Shown piece by piece: positions 36,439-45,900 of a stretch of DNA of 64,000 nt; position 1 is the first letter of the stretch, and each line of letters starts with the position of its first letter. Location: NCBI RefSeq assembly GCF_009708005.2, contig NZ_CP052757.1, positions 3,968,001 through 4,032,000 of the forward strand. The letters are read 5' to 3'. The notes beneath the pieces are model-generated. The model ran no database searches. It saw only the letters and a program-made list of their open reading frames with translations, and was not told where the DNA came from. The stretch is from Cellulosimicrobium protaetiae. GTDB lineage: Bacteria; Actinomycetota; Actinomycetes; Actinomycetales; Cellulomonadaceae. Made by a program: the position numbers and the translations under genes.

Positions 36439-37758
36439 ATGACCGCCGCACCCCGCCGACGACGCCCGGCCGGCACGCCCCTGGGAGCACCGTTCCGGCG
36501 CCTCTGGTCGGCGTCCACGGTGTCCAACCTCGCGGACGGCGTGCTCAAGGTCGCGCTGCCGCTCGTCGCGGTCCGGTACACCGACTCGCCCGCGCTCGTC
36601 GCCGGGCTGACGTTCGCACTCACCCTGCCCTGGCTCCTCTTCGCGCTCCCCGCCGGCGCGCTCGCGGACCGGCTCGACCGGCGCCACGCGATGATCGGCG
36701 CCAACGTGGCGCGCGCCCTGCTCGTGGTCGCGCTCGCCGTCGTCGCGCTCGTGCCCGACGCCGGGAGCATCGTCGCGCTCTACGTCGTCGCGTTCGGCGT
36801 CGGCGTCACGGAGACGCTCTACGACACCTCGGCCCAGTCGATCCTGCCCCAGGTCGTGCCGCGCACCGCGCTCCCCCGGGCGAACGGTCGCCTGTACGCG
36901 GCGGAGCTCACCGCGAACCAGTTCGTCGGGCCGCCGCTCGGCGGGCTGCTCGTCGCGGCCGGGGCGGCGGTCGCGTTCGGGCTCCCCGGCGCGCTGTGGG
37001 CGCTCGCGGTCGGCCTGCTGGTCGGCATGCCGGGCTCGTACCGGCCCGAGCGCACGACCCGCACGACGCTCCGCGCCGACATCGCCGAGGGCCTGCGCTT
37101 CCTGTGGCACGACCGGCTCCTGCGCACGCTCGCCCTCATGGTCGGTGGCAGCAACTTCGCGAGCAACGCCGCGTTCGCGATCTTCGTGCTCTACGCGGTC
37201 GGCCCCGACTCGCCCCTCGGGCTGTCCGAGCCCGCGTACGGCGTGCTGCTCACGGCGACGGCGGTCGGCGCGTTCGCCGGGTCGTTCGTCGCCGAGCGCG
37301 TCGTGGCCCTCGTGGGCCGGGCACGTTCCCTGACCCTCACCGTGCTCGGCACGACCGCGCTGATCGGCGTCCCCGCGGTGACGACGAGCCCCTGGGTGAT
37401 CGGCGCCGTCTACGCCGTGGGCGGTGCGGGGATCGCGGTGTGGAACGTCGTCACCCTGTCGCTGCGGCAGCGGATCACGCCCGACGCCCTGCTCGGGCGC
37501 CTCAACTCCTGCTATCGCCTGGTCGCGTGGGGGACGATGCCGCTCGGCGCGGCGGTCGGCGGGCTGCTCGGCGAGACCTTCGGGCTGCGTACCGTGTTCG
37601 TCGTCATGGCGGCGGTGTCGGCGGCGACCCTGCTGGGTCTGCTCGTGGTCGACGACCGTTCCATGGACGCCGCGGAGCGCGCCGCCGACGAGCAGGACCG
37701 CGTCGGCGTCCGCACGGAGGACGGCGCCGAGGCCACCCCGGCGGACCCGGAGGGCTGA
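36439..37758 (+). CDS. MFS transporter
   Basis: A 439-residue major facilitator superfamily protein with about 12 hydrophobic segments, related to the macrolide-efflux-like (MFS_3/enterobactin exporter) branch. The loop after helix 2 reads LPAGALADRLDRRHAMI, matching the MFS A motif. The C-terminal 45 residues are acidic and hydrophilic. The ATG at 36439 is used; one at 36427 in frame is possible. Divergent pairing with an ArsR-type regulator suggests inducible export. The substrate is unknown. Confidence 0.85.
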   Translation: MTAAPRRRRPAGTPLGAPFRRLWSASTVSNLADGVLKVALPLVAVRYTDSPALVAGLTFALTLPWLLFALPAGALADRLDRRHAMIGANVARALLVVALAVVALVPDAGSIVALYVVAFGVGVTETLYDTSAQSILPQVVPRTALPRANGRLYAAELTANQFVGPPLGGLLVAAGAAVAFGLPGALWALAVGLLVGMPGSYRPERTTRTTLRADIAEGLRFLWHDRLLRTLALMVGGSNFASNAAFAIFVLYAVGPDSPLGLSEPAYGVLLTATAVGAFAGSFVAERVVALVGRARSLTLTVLGTTALIGVPAVTTSPWVIGAVYAVGGAGIAVWNVVTLSLRQRITPDALLGRLNSCYRLVAWGTMPLGAAVGGLLGETFGLRTVFVVMAAVSAATLLGLLVVDDRSMDAAERAADEQDRVGVRTEDGAEATPADPEG

Positions 37759-37788
37759 ACACCCGCGACGACCCGGCCGGGGGCCGGC

Positions 37789-38412
37789 TCAGGACGTGGC
37801 CCGGCCCCGGTCCGCCCGACGGCGCAGCACCGCCCCGGCGGCGACGGCCAGCCCGGCGAGCACGGCGGCCCCGACGAGCCCGGTGCCCGTCGTGGCGAGC
37901 CCGCCCGGGCGTGGGGTGGCGGAGGTCCCGCCGCCCGTCGTCCCGCCCGTGCCGGTGGACGGCGTGCCACCGGGCTCGCCGGTCGCGGCGAGGACCGTGA
38001 AGGGCTCGGACAGCACGTCGGCCTCCCCCGGCGCGACGAGCCGGACGTGGTGCTCGCCCGGCGCCGTCCCGACCGGGATCGTCGTCGCGAGCTCGAACGC
38101 GCCGTCGCCGTCGGTCGTGACCGTGCCGAGGAGCACCGGGTCGCTCTCGAGCCAGACCTCGTAGGTGGTGCGCGGGGCGAGGCCGGTGCCGCGGACGACG
38201 AGCTCGCCACCGGCGACGAACGGGCCCTCACCGACCACGACGACACGCGGCCCGGCGGGCACCTCGCGCTCGGTGATCTCGACGCTCACACGGACGCCGT
38301 CGGACGGGTCGGGCGTCGTGCCGACGGACGGTGCGGCGGCCGCGGCACCGACGGGGACGAGGAGCGACCCGGCGAGCACGAGGGCGGCGAGCAGCCTGCG
38401 GGTGGTCGTCAC
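37789..38412 (-). CDS. LAxTG cell-wall-anchored surface protein
   Basis: A 207-residue secreted protein. It has a signal peptide (about residues 1-27), a beta-sandwich-like region (about 40-135; VVRGTGLAPRTTYEVWLESD suggests an IPT/Ig-like fold), a Gly/Thr/Pro-rich linker, and a sorting signal LATTG near residue 170 followed by a hydrophobic segment and RRRADRGR. LAxTG is the motif used by class E sortases. GAAGAGG precedes the GTG at 38412. No sortase gene is nearby. It is convergent with the MFS gene. Confidence 0.8.
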   Translation of the reverse strand: MTTTRRLLAALVLAGSLLVPVGAAAAAPSVGTTPDPSDGVRVSVEITEREVPAGPRVVVVGEGPFVAGGELVVRGTGLAPRTTYEVWLESDPVLLGTVTTDGDGAFELATTIPVGTAPGEHHVRLVAPGEADVLSEPFTVLAATGEPGGTPSTGTGGTTGGGTSATPRPGGLATTGTGLVGAAVLAGLAVAAGAVLRRRADRGRATS

Positions 38413-38470
38413 GCGGTGAACCTCTTCGTCCGGCCCGGGGCGGGCGTCGCAGGGTCCCCCCGAACCCGGT

Positions 38471-38533
38471 TGGACGATCGTCCAGCCGCGCCCATCTTGC
38501 CATCCTGGACGCCGGAACTGAACAGCCGTCCAG
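38471..38533. promoter_or_regulatory. GGACG/CGTCC palindromes upstream of the LAxTG gene
   Basis: TGGACGATCGTCCA (38471-38484) is a perfect 14-base palindrome, and CTGGACG (38505-38511) pairs with CGTCCAG (38527-38533). They lie 60-120 bases upstream of the surface protein start codon and suggest regulator binding. Confidence 0.45.
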
Positions 38534-38564
38534 CATGTTCACCCCGTCGCCGGACGGCTCGGCG

Positions 38565-39167
38565 TCACTCCTGGGCCGCGAGGTACCCGAGCACCCGGTC
38601 CAGCGCCTCGGGCAGCTCCGCACGTCCGGCCACCCACTCCGAGGAGGCCAGGTAGAACGCCGCGAGCCCCGACTCGGCCCAGACCGCGAGCTCGAGCTCG
38701 GGGGCGGCCGGCCTCGCAGAGCGCAACGCGTCGACCACGAGCTCGCGCATCCGCGCCCGCTTCGCGAGCTCACGCTCGACGAGCTCGGCCGACCCGGCGA
38801 TCACCTGCGCGCGCGCGGCCGCCTCCTCGCGGCTCGTCGGCCAGCGTGCCGCCAGGCCGCGGAGGGCGTGCACGAGGACGCCGCGCACGCTCGCCCCCGG
38901 CGGTGCCGCGGCCACGACCTCCTCGACGAGCCCGACGATCTCGCCCTCGTGCCCGAAGACGAGGTCGGACTTCACGGTGACGTACCGGTGCACGGTGCGG
39001 CGCGCCACCCCGGCGGCGTCGGCGATCTCGGCGACCGTCACGTCGTCGTACCCGCGCGCGAGGAAGAGCCGCCACGCCGTCTCGGTCACGTGCGCCCGGC
39101 TGTGCGCGAGCTTGCGCGCGCGCAGCGACTGGTCCTGGTCACCGAGGTTCGGTGCGGTCTCCACCAT
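38565..39167 (-). CDS. TetR-family transcriptional regulator
   Basis: A 200-residue regulator with an N-terminal helix-turn-helix: AHVTETAWRLFLARGYDDVT, then VAEIADAAGVARRTVHRYVT. The C-terminal ligand domain contains a conserved Trp/Tyr cluster (AVWAESGLAAFYLASSEW). The ATG at 39167 lies seven bases after CACAAT; ATG codons at 39176 and a further start at 39194 are alternatives. It is divergent from a short-chain dehydrogenase gene, and TGACAC repeats between the two start codons are the likely operator. Confidence 0.87.
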   Translation of the reverse strand: MVETAPNLGDQDQSLRARKLAHSRAHVTETAWRLFLARGYDDVTVAEIADAAGVARRTVHRYVTVKSDLVFGHEGEIVGLVEEVVAAAPPGASVRGVLVHALRGLAARWPTSREEAAARAQVIAGSAELVERELAKRARMRELVVDALRSARPAAPELELAVWAESGLAAFYLASSEWVAGRAELPEALDRVLGYLAAQE

Positions 39168-39178
39168 GGCACCCATTG

Positions 39179-39228
39179 TGACACCGCGTGTCATGTGTCA
39201 CGCTGTGCCACATGACACACAGTGACAC
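39179..39228. promoter_or_regulatory. TGACAC operator cluster between the TetR and SDR genes
   Basis: Five TGACAC/GTGTCA hexamers occur in 50 bases. TGACAC-CGC-GTGTCA (39179-39193) is a perfect palindrome, and GTGTCATGTG (39188-39197) pairs with CACATGACAC (39209-39218). The cluster covers the start codon of the dehydrogenase gene at 39212. Confidence 0.65.
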
Positions 39229-40126
39229 CAAGGGTGACGGCAACAGTCCACCTCCCCCGCTCCCCGTGCTCGTCACGGGCGGCACGAACGGCGTCGGGCT
39301 CCGCACCGCTCGACGCCTCGTCCGGTCCGGCCGTCCCGTCGTCGTCACGGGCACGCGCGAGCGCACCGTGGCCGAGGCGTCCCGTGCGACCGGCGCGACC
39401 GGCGTCGTCCTCGACCTCGCGTCCCCGACGTCCGTCGACGACGCGGCGGACGAGATCCTCGCCCGCACCGGCGGCAGGATCGGCGCCGTGCTCCTCAACG
39501 CCGGCACCCAGGTCTCCGCCCCGACCACCACCGCCGACGGGGTCGAGCTGACGATCGCCGTGAACCACGTCGGCCACGTCCAGCTCTGGGAGTCGCTCCG
39601 AGCACGCGCGCGAGTCGACCGCCTCGTCCTCACCACGTCCGGCACGCACGACCCCGCGCAGCGCACCGGCATGCCCGAGCCGCTACCCGCCGTCCTCGAG
39701 GATCTCGTCCGGCCCCCTGGACCCGGCGTGGCCGCGTCGTTGCGCCGGTACCCGACCTCGAAGCTCGCGAACGTCCTCACCGCGTACGAGATCGCGCGCC
39801 GGGAACCCGCGACGACGGTCGTCGCCTACGACCCCGGGCTCATGCCGGGAACGGGTCTCGTCCGCCACCAGCCGACCTGGTTCCGCGTCGTGTGGCGCGG
39901 GCTCGGCCCGCTGCTCACGCTGCACCCCCGCGTCACGACCCCGGGCGCGTCCGCCCGTCATCTCGCTGCGCTCGCCGACGGCAGCCTCCGCGTCCCCTCG
40001 GGCTCGTACGTGAGTCGCGGCCGTCCCGCGCGGTCGTCCGACGCCAGCCACGACGAGGACGTCGCACGCCGGCTCTACGACGACACGCTCGCGCTCGTCG
40101 CACGTCGGCTCGCGGCCTCCCGCTGA
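39212..40126 (+). CDS. Short-chain dehydrogenase/reductase
   Basis: A 304-residue NAD(P)-dependent oxidoreductase of the SDR superfamily, resembling the protochlorophyllide reductase/retinol dehydrogenase branch. The cofactor motif is VLVTGGTNGVGLRTARRLV, the NAG motif is AVLLNAGTQ, and the catalytic Y-x-x-x-K is YPTSK with an upstream TTSGTH serine. The substrate is unknown. The ATG at 39212 lies inside the TetR operator cluster, implying tight control by the divergent regulator. Two hairpins follow the gene. Confidence 0.88.
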   Translation: MTHSDTKGDGNSPPPPLPVLVTGGTNGVGLRTARRLVRSGRPVVVTGTRERTVAEASRATGATGVVLDLASPTSVDDAADEILARTGGRIGAVLLNAGTQVSAPTTTADGVELTIAVNHVGHVQLWESLRARARVDRLVLTTSGTHDPAQRTGMPEPLPAVLEDLVRPPGPGVAASLRRYPTSKLANVLTAYEIARREPATTVVAYDPGLMPGTGLVRHQPTWFRVVWRGLGPLLTLHPRVTTPGASARHLAALADGSLRVPSGSYVSRGRPARSSDASHDEDVARRLYDDTLALVARRLAASR

Positions 40127-40188
40127 CGTCGCCCGGCCCCGGGGCGCCGGCACCTCCGGGCGGCACCTCCGAGCGGCGCTGCCGGAAC

Positions 40189-40224
40189 GCCCGGTCCGCA
40201 CCGTGGTCGCGGTGCGGACCGGGC
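40189..40224 (+). terminator. Hairpin terminator after the SDR gene
   Basis: Fifteen-base perfect arms (40189-40203 and 40210-40224) close a TGGTCG loop, 62 bases after the SDR stop codon. Confidence 0.75.
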
Positions 40225-40261
40225 CCGGCCCCCCGACGACGCCGGCACGTCGCCCGGGAGT

Positions 40262-40293
40262 CCCCGCCGAGCGGCAGGGGCCGCTCGGCGGGG
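40262..40293 (-). terminator. Hairpin terminator of the glycoside hydrolase operon
   Basis: Fourteen-base perfect arms (40262-40275 and 40280-40293) close an AGGG loop, four bases past the stop codon of the last minus-strand hydrolase gene. Confidence 0.8.
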
Positions 40294-40296
40294 TGG

Positions 40297-42873
40297 TCAG
40301 CCGCAGTCGAGCGCGTCGACCGCCACGTCGCGCGTGGTGGTGACCGCGGCGCCGTCGAGCGTGGCCATACCGGTCACGGTCGCGGTCCCGGCCGGGACCG
40401 CCGTCGCGCGGGCGGCGAACGACTGGTACGCGTTCCTGCCCGGCGCGACGTCGGCGAACGCCTTCTCGCCGTACGGCGTCGTGAGCGTCACGGTGACGGG
40501 GACGTCCTCGCCGTTCGTGGCGCGGACCGCGACGTACGCCTTGCCCGCGAGGCAGCGCGAGGTCGCCTCGACCGCCAGGTCGAGCTCGGGCGCGGGCGGC
40601 TGCTCCCCGTACGCCGCGAGGAGCGCGGCGTGCTCGGCGGCCGTGATGGGCAGGACGGTGCCGTGGCGCGGACTGCTCGGCAGGTGGGCGTCGACCGACG
40701 TCCACACGCCCGAGTCGAGGTCGGTGGACTCGAGCGGCAGATAGCCCTGCCCGCCGTGGTAGCTCGGCTGGTCGACGAAGAGGTACCACTTCTCCTCGGT
40801 GTTCGACTTGAACACGGTCGGTCCCTCGCCCGCGGTCAGCGTGCCGCCCCACGGGTTGGGCTGGCCGTAGCCGATCTTCTCGGCGACGAGGTCCCAGTCG
40901 GTCGAACGCAGGTCGGTCGACCTCTCGAGGCGCGGGATCATGTACGCCTCGTCCTTGGTGAACCGGTAGTACGTGCCCTCGTGCTCGACGATCGACGAGT
41001 CGATCATCCCGAGCCCGTTGCCGCGCTTCTCGTCGATCCACACCTGCGGCTCGGAGAACGTCACGAAGTCCCGCGTGGTCGCGTACATCATGCGCTGGTA
41101 GGAGTCGGCGATGCGGCGACCGTCGGTCGAGGTGGTCGGGTAGAGCGCGGAGGCCCAGTAGACGATGTACTCGCCGCGCTGCGCGTCCCAGAACGCCTCG
41201 GGCGCCCACGTGTTGCCCGCGTACGCGCTCGACACCGTGACCATGCGCTGGTCGGACCAGTGCACCAGGTCGGTCGACTCCCAGATCATCAGGGCGCGCG
41301 ACCCGCGCTCCTGCGCGTTGCCGAAGTTGTTGCCTCCGTAGATGCGCAGGTCGGTCGCGAGGAGGAAGAACCGGTCGCCCTCGGGCGAGCGGATGATGAA
41401 CGGGTCGCGCAGGCCCTTCTCGCCGAGCGTCGACGTGAGCACGGGCTCGCCGTCGTTCAGCTCGACCCAGTCGAGCGGGTCGTTCCCGTCGCTCGCGCTG
41501 AAGTAGACCGACTCGCCGTCCGCGGTGCTCTCGCCCTCGAAGTACGGGAAGAAGTAGCCCTCGTAGTCGGCCTCGGCGGGCAGCGGCCGGACCGTGGCGT
41601 CGTACGTGTGCGTCGCGGTAGCGCCTTCCTTGGTCGCGGTCGCGGTGAGCTGCACGACGGCGGCCGGCTCGCCGTGGGCGGGCCGCGTCACCTCGCCCGT
41701 GGCCGAGACGGTCGCTGGGTCGGAGCTCGCCCAGGCGAGGGTCGAGCCGTTGGCGCCGCCGGTGGGCAGCGTGAGGTTGCCGCGGACGTCGTCGAGGTGC
41801 GGCACGACGACGTGGCTCGCGTCCCACGCGACGGCCTCGGCGGGCGCGAGGTGCGCGAGGACCGTGACGTCGAGCTGCGCGGTGCGCGCGACGGCGCCGC
41901 GCGTGACGAGCGCGGTGAGCGTCACGGTCGCGTCGTCCTCGCCCGCGGCGGGCCGGGTGACCTTCCCCGCGGCGCTGACGACACCCGCGTCGGACGACGT
42001 CCACGTGACGAGAGACCCCTGCGCGCCCGTGGTGGGCAGCACGAGGTCCGCGGTGACCGCGCTCGTGTCGCCGAGGTCGAGCGCGGCGAGGTCGGCGTCC
42101 GCGGCGGCCGTGGAGGTCCCGGCGGCGAGCTCGCCCGCCTCCGCCGCGGTGAGCGCGCGGTCGTAGAGGCGGAAGTCGCGCACCTGGCCCTTGAGGTAGC
42201 GGTCGCCGGAGTAGAGGGAGCGGCCGACGTAGTTCGCGGTCGTCTGCCCGCCGCCGATCTGGCCGGGGTCGGTCGTGACGTTCGTGGCCTGCTTGACCTG
42301 CACGCCGTCCTCGTAGAGCGTCGCGGTCGTGCCGGTGAGCGTGTAGGTGAGGGTCTTCCAGACGCCGCGCTGCAGGTTGGAGCCCTTGGTCACCGTCTGC
42401 TCGGTGGACCAGTTCCCCGTCGCGATCGACGTGCGGTACGCGTTGCCGGTCGTGAACAGGTAGCCGTTGCCGTTCGAGCCGCTCGTGTTCCCGAGCCCGT
42501 AGACGAAGTACGGCGTGCCCTGGTCCTGGCTCACGAGCACGTCGAGGCTCACGGTGACGTCCGTGAGCCCGGCGAGCAGGTGGTCGGGCAGGTCGACGTA
42601 GTCGTCCGTGCCGTCCAGCGTCGTGCCGTCGGCCGTCGCCGTGCCGCCCACCAGGGTGGCCGGGCCGAACGACGAGCCCTCGGCGACGTTCGCCGTCGTG
42701 CCGCCGGTCGTTCTCGCGGCGTCGAGCGGGTACCACGCGACGAGCCCCTCGTCGGTGGGCCCGCCGACGTCTGCGGCCGCTGGTGCGGCGACCGCGGCGG
42801 CGAGCGTGGAGACGGCGAGCGCCCCCACCAGCCCGGCGGCGAGCGCCGAGCGTCCTCGGTGTGTCGACATCAT
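40297..42873 (-). CDS. Secreted GH43-type glycosidase with LamG and Ig-like domains
   Basis: An 858-residue exported enzyme predicted to act on arabinan or xylan side chains. Order: signal peptide (1-35), LamG jelly-roll (about 41-250), two Ig-like domains (about 258-430), a five-bladed GH43-like catalytic domain (about 435-755), and the shared C-terminal module (762-858, RCLAGK...DCG). Candidate catalytic residues are D490 (LRDPFII), D625 (GMIDSSI) and E683 (AGEGPTVF). It follows the double-GH43 gene on the same strand, and its catalytic and LamG domains closely resemble those of that protein. The ATG at 42873 or the adjacent codon could start it. Confidence 0.85.
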   Translation of the reverse strand: MMSTHRGRSALAAGLVGALAVSTLAAAVAAPAAADVGGPTDEGLVAWYPLDAARTTGGTTANVAEGSSFGPATLVGGTATADGTTLDGTDDYVDLPDHLLAGLTDVTVSLDVLVSQDQGTPYFVYGLGNTSGSNGNGYLFTTGNAYRTSIATGNWSTEQTVTKGSNLQRGVWKTLTYTLTGTTATLYEDGVQVKQATNVTTDPGQIGGGQTTANYVGRSLYSGDRYLKGQVRDFRLYDRALTAAEAGELAAGTSTAAADADLAALDLGDTSAVTADLVLPTTGAQGSLVTWTSSDAGVVSAAGKVTRPAAGEDDATVTLTALVTRGAVARTAQLDVTVLAHLAPAEAVAWDASHVVVPHLDDVRGNLTLPTGGANGSTLAWASSDPATVSATGEVTRPAHGEPAAVVQLTATATKEGATATHTYDATVRPLPAEADYEGYFFPYFEGESTADGESVYFSASDGNDPLDWVELNDGEPVLTSTLGEKGLRDPFIIRSPEGDRFFLLATDLRIYGGNNFGNAQERGSRALMIWESTDLVHWSDQRMVTVSSAYAGNTWAPEAFWDAQRGEYIVYWASALYPTTSTDGRRIADSYQRMMYATTRDFVTFSEPQVWIDEKRGNGLGMIDSSIVEHEGTYYRFTKDEAYMIPRLERSTDLRSTDWDLVAEKIGYGQPNPWGGTLTAGEGPTVFKSNTEEKWYLFVDQPSYHGGQGYLPLESTDLDSGVWTSVDAHLPSSPRHGTVLPITAAEHAALLAAYGEQPPAPELDLAVEATSRCLAGKAYVAVRATNGEDVPVTVTLTTPYGEKAFADVAPGRNAYQSFAARATAVPAGTATVTGMATLDGAAVTTTRDVAVDALDCG

Positions 42874-42904
42874 GTCGTCCTCTCTTCGTCGAGATGCAGG
42901 TCGT

Positions 42905-42980
42905 GCCGCGAGATAGAACCCGCGGTCGCGAGGTAGAGCTCCGGGAGCTCTACCTCGCGACCTGCGGCTCTACCTCGGCG
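42905..42980. repeat. Palindromic element related to the 21-bp array
   Basis: Two GAGRTAGA units face two inverted units. The core CGCGAGGTAGAGCTC (42927-42941) and its perfect reverse complement (42945-42959) flank a CGG loop. It lies directly after the stop codon of the double-GH43 gene and could terminate or process its transcript. Confidence 0.85.
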
Positions 42981-42986
42981 GGGTCG

Positions 42987-45900
42987 TCAGCCGCAGGTGT
43001 CGGCGTCGTAGGTGACGTCGTAGGGCGTGGTGACCGGGGCGCCGTCGAGCACGGCCGTGCCGGTGACCGTCACCGTGCCGGCCGGGACCGACGTCGCGCG
43101 GGTCGCGAACGACTGGTACGCGTTCGCCCCCGGGGCCACGGCCGCGAACGTCTTCGTGCCGTACGGGGTCGTGAGGGTGACGTCGGCGGGCACGTCGCCC
43201 GCGTTGGTCGCCCGGACCGCGACGTAGACCTTGCCCGCGAGGCAGCGCGGGGTGGCCTCGACGGTCAGCTCCACCCGGGGCGTGGGGGCCACGTCGACCG
43301 GGTCCACACTCTCGAGCGTCGGCACGACCTCCTGGATGAGGCCGTCGTCGCCGAACGTCAGGCGGTCGATCGTCGTCTCGCGGTGGGTCCCGTCGCCACC
43401 GGGGATCGCGAACCGGTGGTACGCGATGTACCAGTCGTCCGTGCCCTCGACGTTGAGGATCGAGCTGTGCCCGGTCCCGAGGATGCCCTGCGAGGCGTCC
43501 TTCTCGAGGATCACGCCGCGGTACGTCCACGGGCCGTCGATGCTGTCCGACGTCGCGTAGCCGACGCGGTAGTTCTCCGACCCCGTGTCGTCGATCGAGT
43601 ACGTGAGGTGGTAGACGCCGTCCCGGTAGTTGAGGAACAGGCCCTCGCGGAAGTCGGTCAGGCCGGGGATGCGCCGGAGCGTGTCCTGCTTGATCGACGT
43701 CATGTCGTCGTTCAGCTCCGCCATGACCGGGCCGTTCGACGGGCCGCCGTTGCCCCACAGGAGCCAGAACTTGCCGGTCTCCGGGTCACGGAACGCGGCG
43801 GGGTCGATCGCCTGGCCGGACGTGACCGCCTCGCCGTTGGTGATCATCGCCGTCGGCTGCGCCATGAACGGGCCCTCGGGGCTGTCGGCCACCGCGACGC
43901 CGATCGTCTTGCGGTTGTACGTCGGGTTGTGGCCGGAGAAGTAGAAGTAGTACTTCCCGTCCCGCTCGATGATGGTGGGCGCCCACGCGTTGCCGGTCGC
44001 CCAGGGGACGTTCCCGTTCGTGCCGTCGAGCGTGAGGAACGGCTGCTCCGAGCGCTCCCACGTCACGAGGTCGGTGGACTTCCAGACGTAGAAGTCCTTG
44101 CCGCCCCAGCCCGGCGTGCCGTCGGTCGTGGCATAGAGGTAGAACGTGTCGCCGAACTGCGCGATGTTCGGGTCCGCGTACGTCCCGGGGAGCACCGGGC
44201 TGCCCATCTGCTTGGCCTGGACCGTCCACGTGCGCGACGACCCGTCCGGCCCGGTCACGGTGTACTCCACGGGCTGCGTGAAGTCCTGCACCGAGCCGTT
44301 CCCGGGCGTGACCGTCGCGCGCGGCGAGACCGTGAGGACCGGCGCGAGCGCGGAGACGTCCGTGCCCGGCTCGACGGCGAGCGTCACGGTCGAGCTCGCC
44401 CCGTCGACGATCGCCGGGACCTTGAGCGCGTCGAGCTCGGCTCCCGTGACGGCCGTGTGGTCGGCCCCGACCTGGTAGACCTCGTCCGCCGTGAGCGCGC
44501 GGTCGTAGATCCGGAAGTCGCGCACCGAGCCCTTGAGGTAGCGGTCGCCCGAGTACAGCGAGCGGCCGAGGTAGTTGGCGAGCGTCGAGCCGTCGCCGAT
44601 GTCCTTCGGGTCGATCGTGACGCCGGTCTGGCGGCCCACCTCGACGCCGTCCTCGTAGAGCACGGCGGTCGTGCCGGACAGCGTGTACGTGAGGTGCTTC
44701 CACACCCCGCGCTGCAGGTTCGCGTTCTTGGTGACGGTCTGCTCGGTCGTCCAGTTCCCCGTCGCGATCGACGTGCGGTACGCGTTGCCCGTGGTGAACA
44801 GGTACCCGTTGCCCGCCGTGCCGCTCGTGTTGCCGAGGCCGTAGACGAAGTACGGCGTCGCCTGGTCGGTCGCGACCTTGACGTCGAGCCCGACCGTGAC
44901 GTCGGTCAGCCCAGCGAGCAGGTGGTCGGGCAGGTCGACGTAGTCGTTCGTCCCGTCGAGCGTCACACCCTCGCCGGTCCCGGAGAACGCCGCACCGTTG
45001 GTCAGCGTCGCGGGCCCGAACGACGACCCCGGCGCGGTGTTCGCCGCCGACGTCCCGCTCGTCTCGTCGAGCGCGTACCGCACGACCAGGCCCGGGATCT
45101 CGGTGGTCACCTCGACCGCGACGTACGCCGTGTGCGACCCGTCGGCCGTGGTCGCGGTGACCATCGCGTGGCCCTCGCCGACGCCGGTGACGACGCCGTC
45201 GGCCGAGACCGTGGCGACGCCCGCGTCGTCCGACGCCCACCTGATCGCGCGCGCCGTCGCGTTGGCGGGCGTCACCGTCGCGCTGAGCTGCCGCGTCCCG
45301 CCGACGCCCACCTGGAGCGACTCGGGGGTGACGCTCAGTCCCTCGACAGGGACGACGTCGTCGGTCACCGTGACGACCGCGCGGGCGCGGACGCTCACGC
45401 CGCCGCCGAGGGACCCGGCGACCTCGAACGACCCCGCCTGCGCGTACGACGCCGGGTCGACCGCGTCCCACGTGACGTCGGCCGGGCCGGTGGAGCCGTC
45501 GGCGTAGTGCGCGGTGACGGAGGCGGGAAGCACGGGCGCGGAGCCCGTCTGCACCGTGACCGCGACGTCCTCGACGGACTCGACGAACGCGTCGGGCTGG
45601 TACGTGCTGAGCAGGCGGTCGTACTCGGCCTGCGTGACCGGGAGCACCGTGCCGTGGCGCGGGCGCGACGGCATCTGGTAGTCGGTGGACATGGTCCACT
45701 CGGCCGCGTCGAGCGAGGTCGACTCGAACGGCACGTAGCCGCGGCCGCCGAACTCGTCGATGAAGAGGTACCACTTCTCCTCGGTGTTCGACTTGAAGAT
45801 CGTCGGGCCCTCGCCCTGGTTGATCCCGCCGCCGAGCGAGTTCGCCTTGCCGATGCAGTCGGTGATGAAGTCGTAGTCCGTCGAGCGCAGCTCAGCGGCC

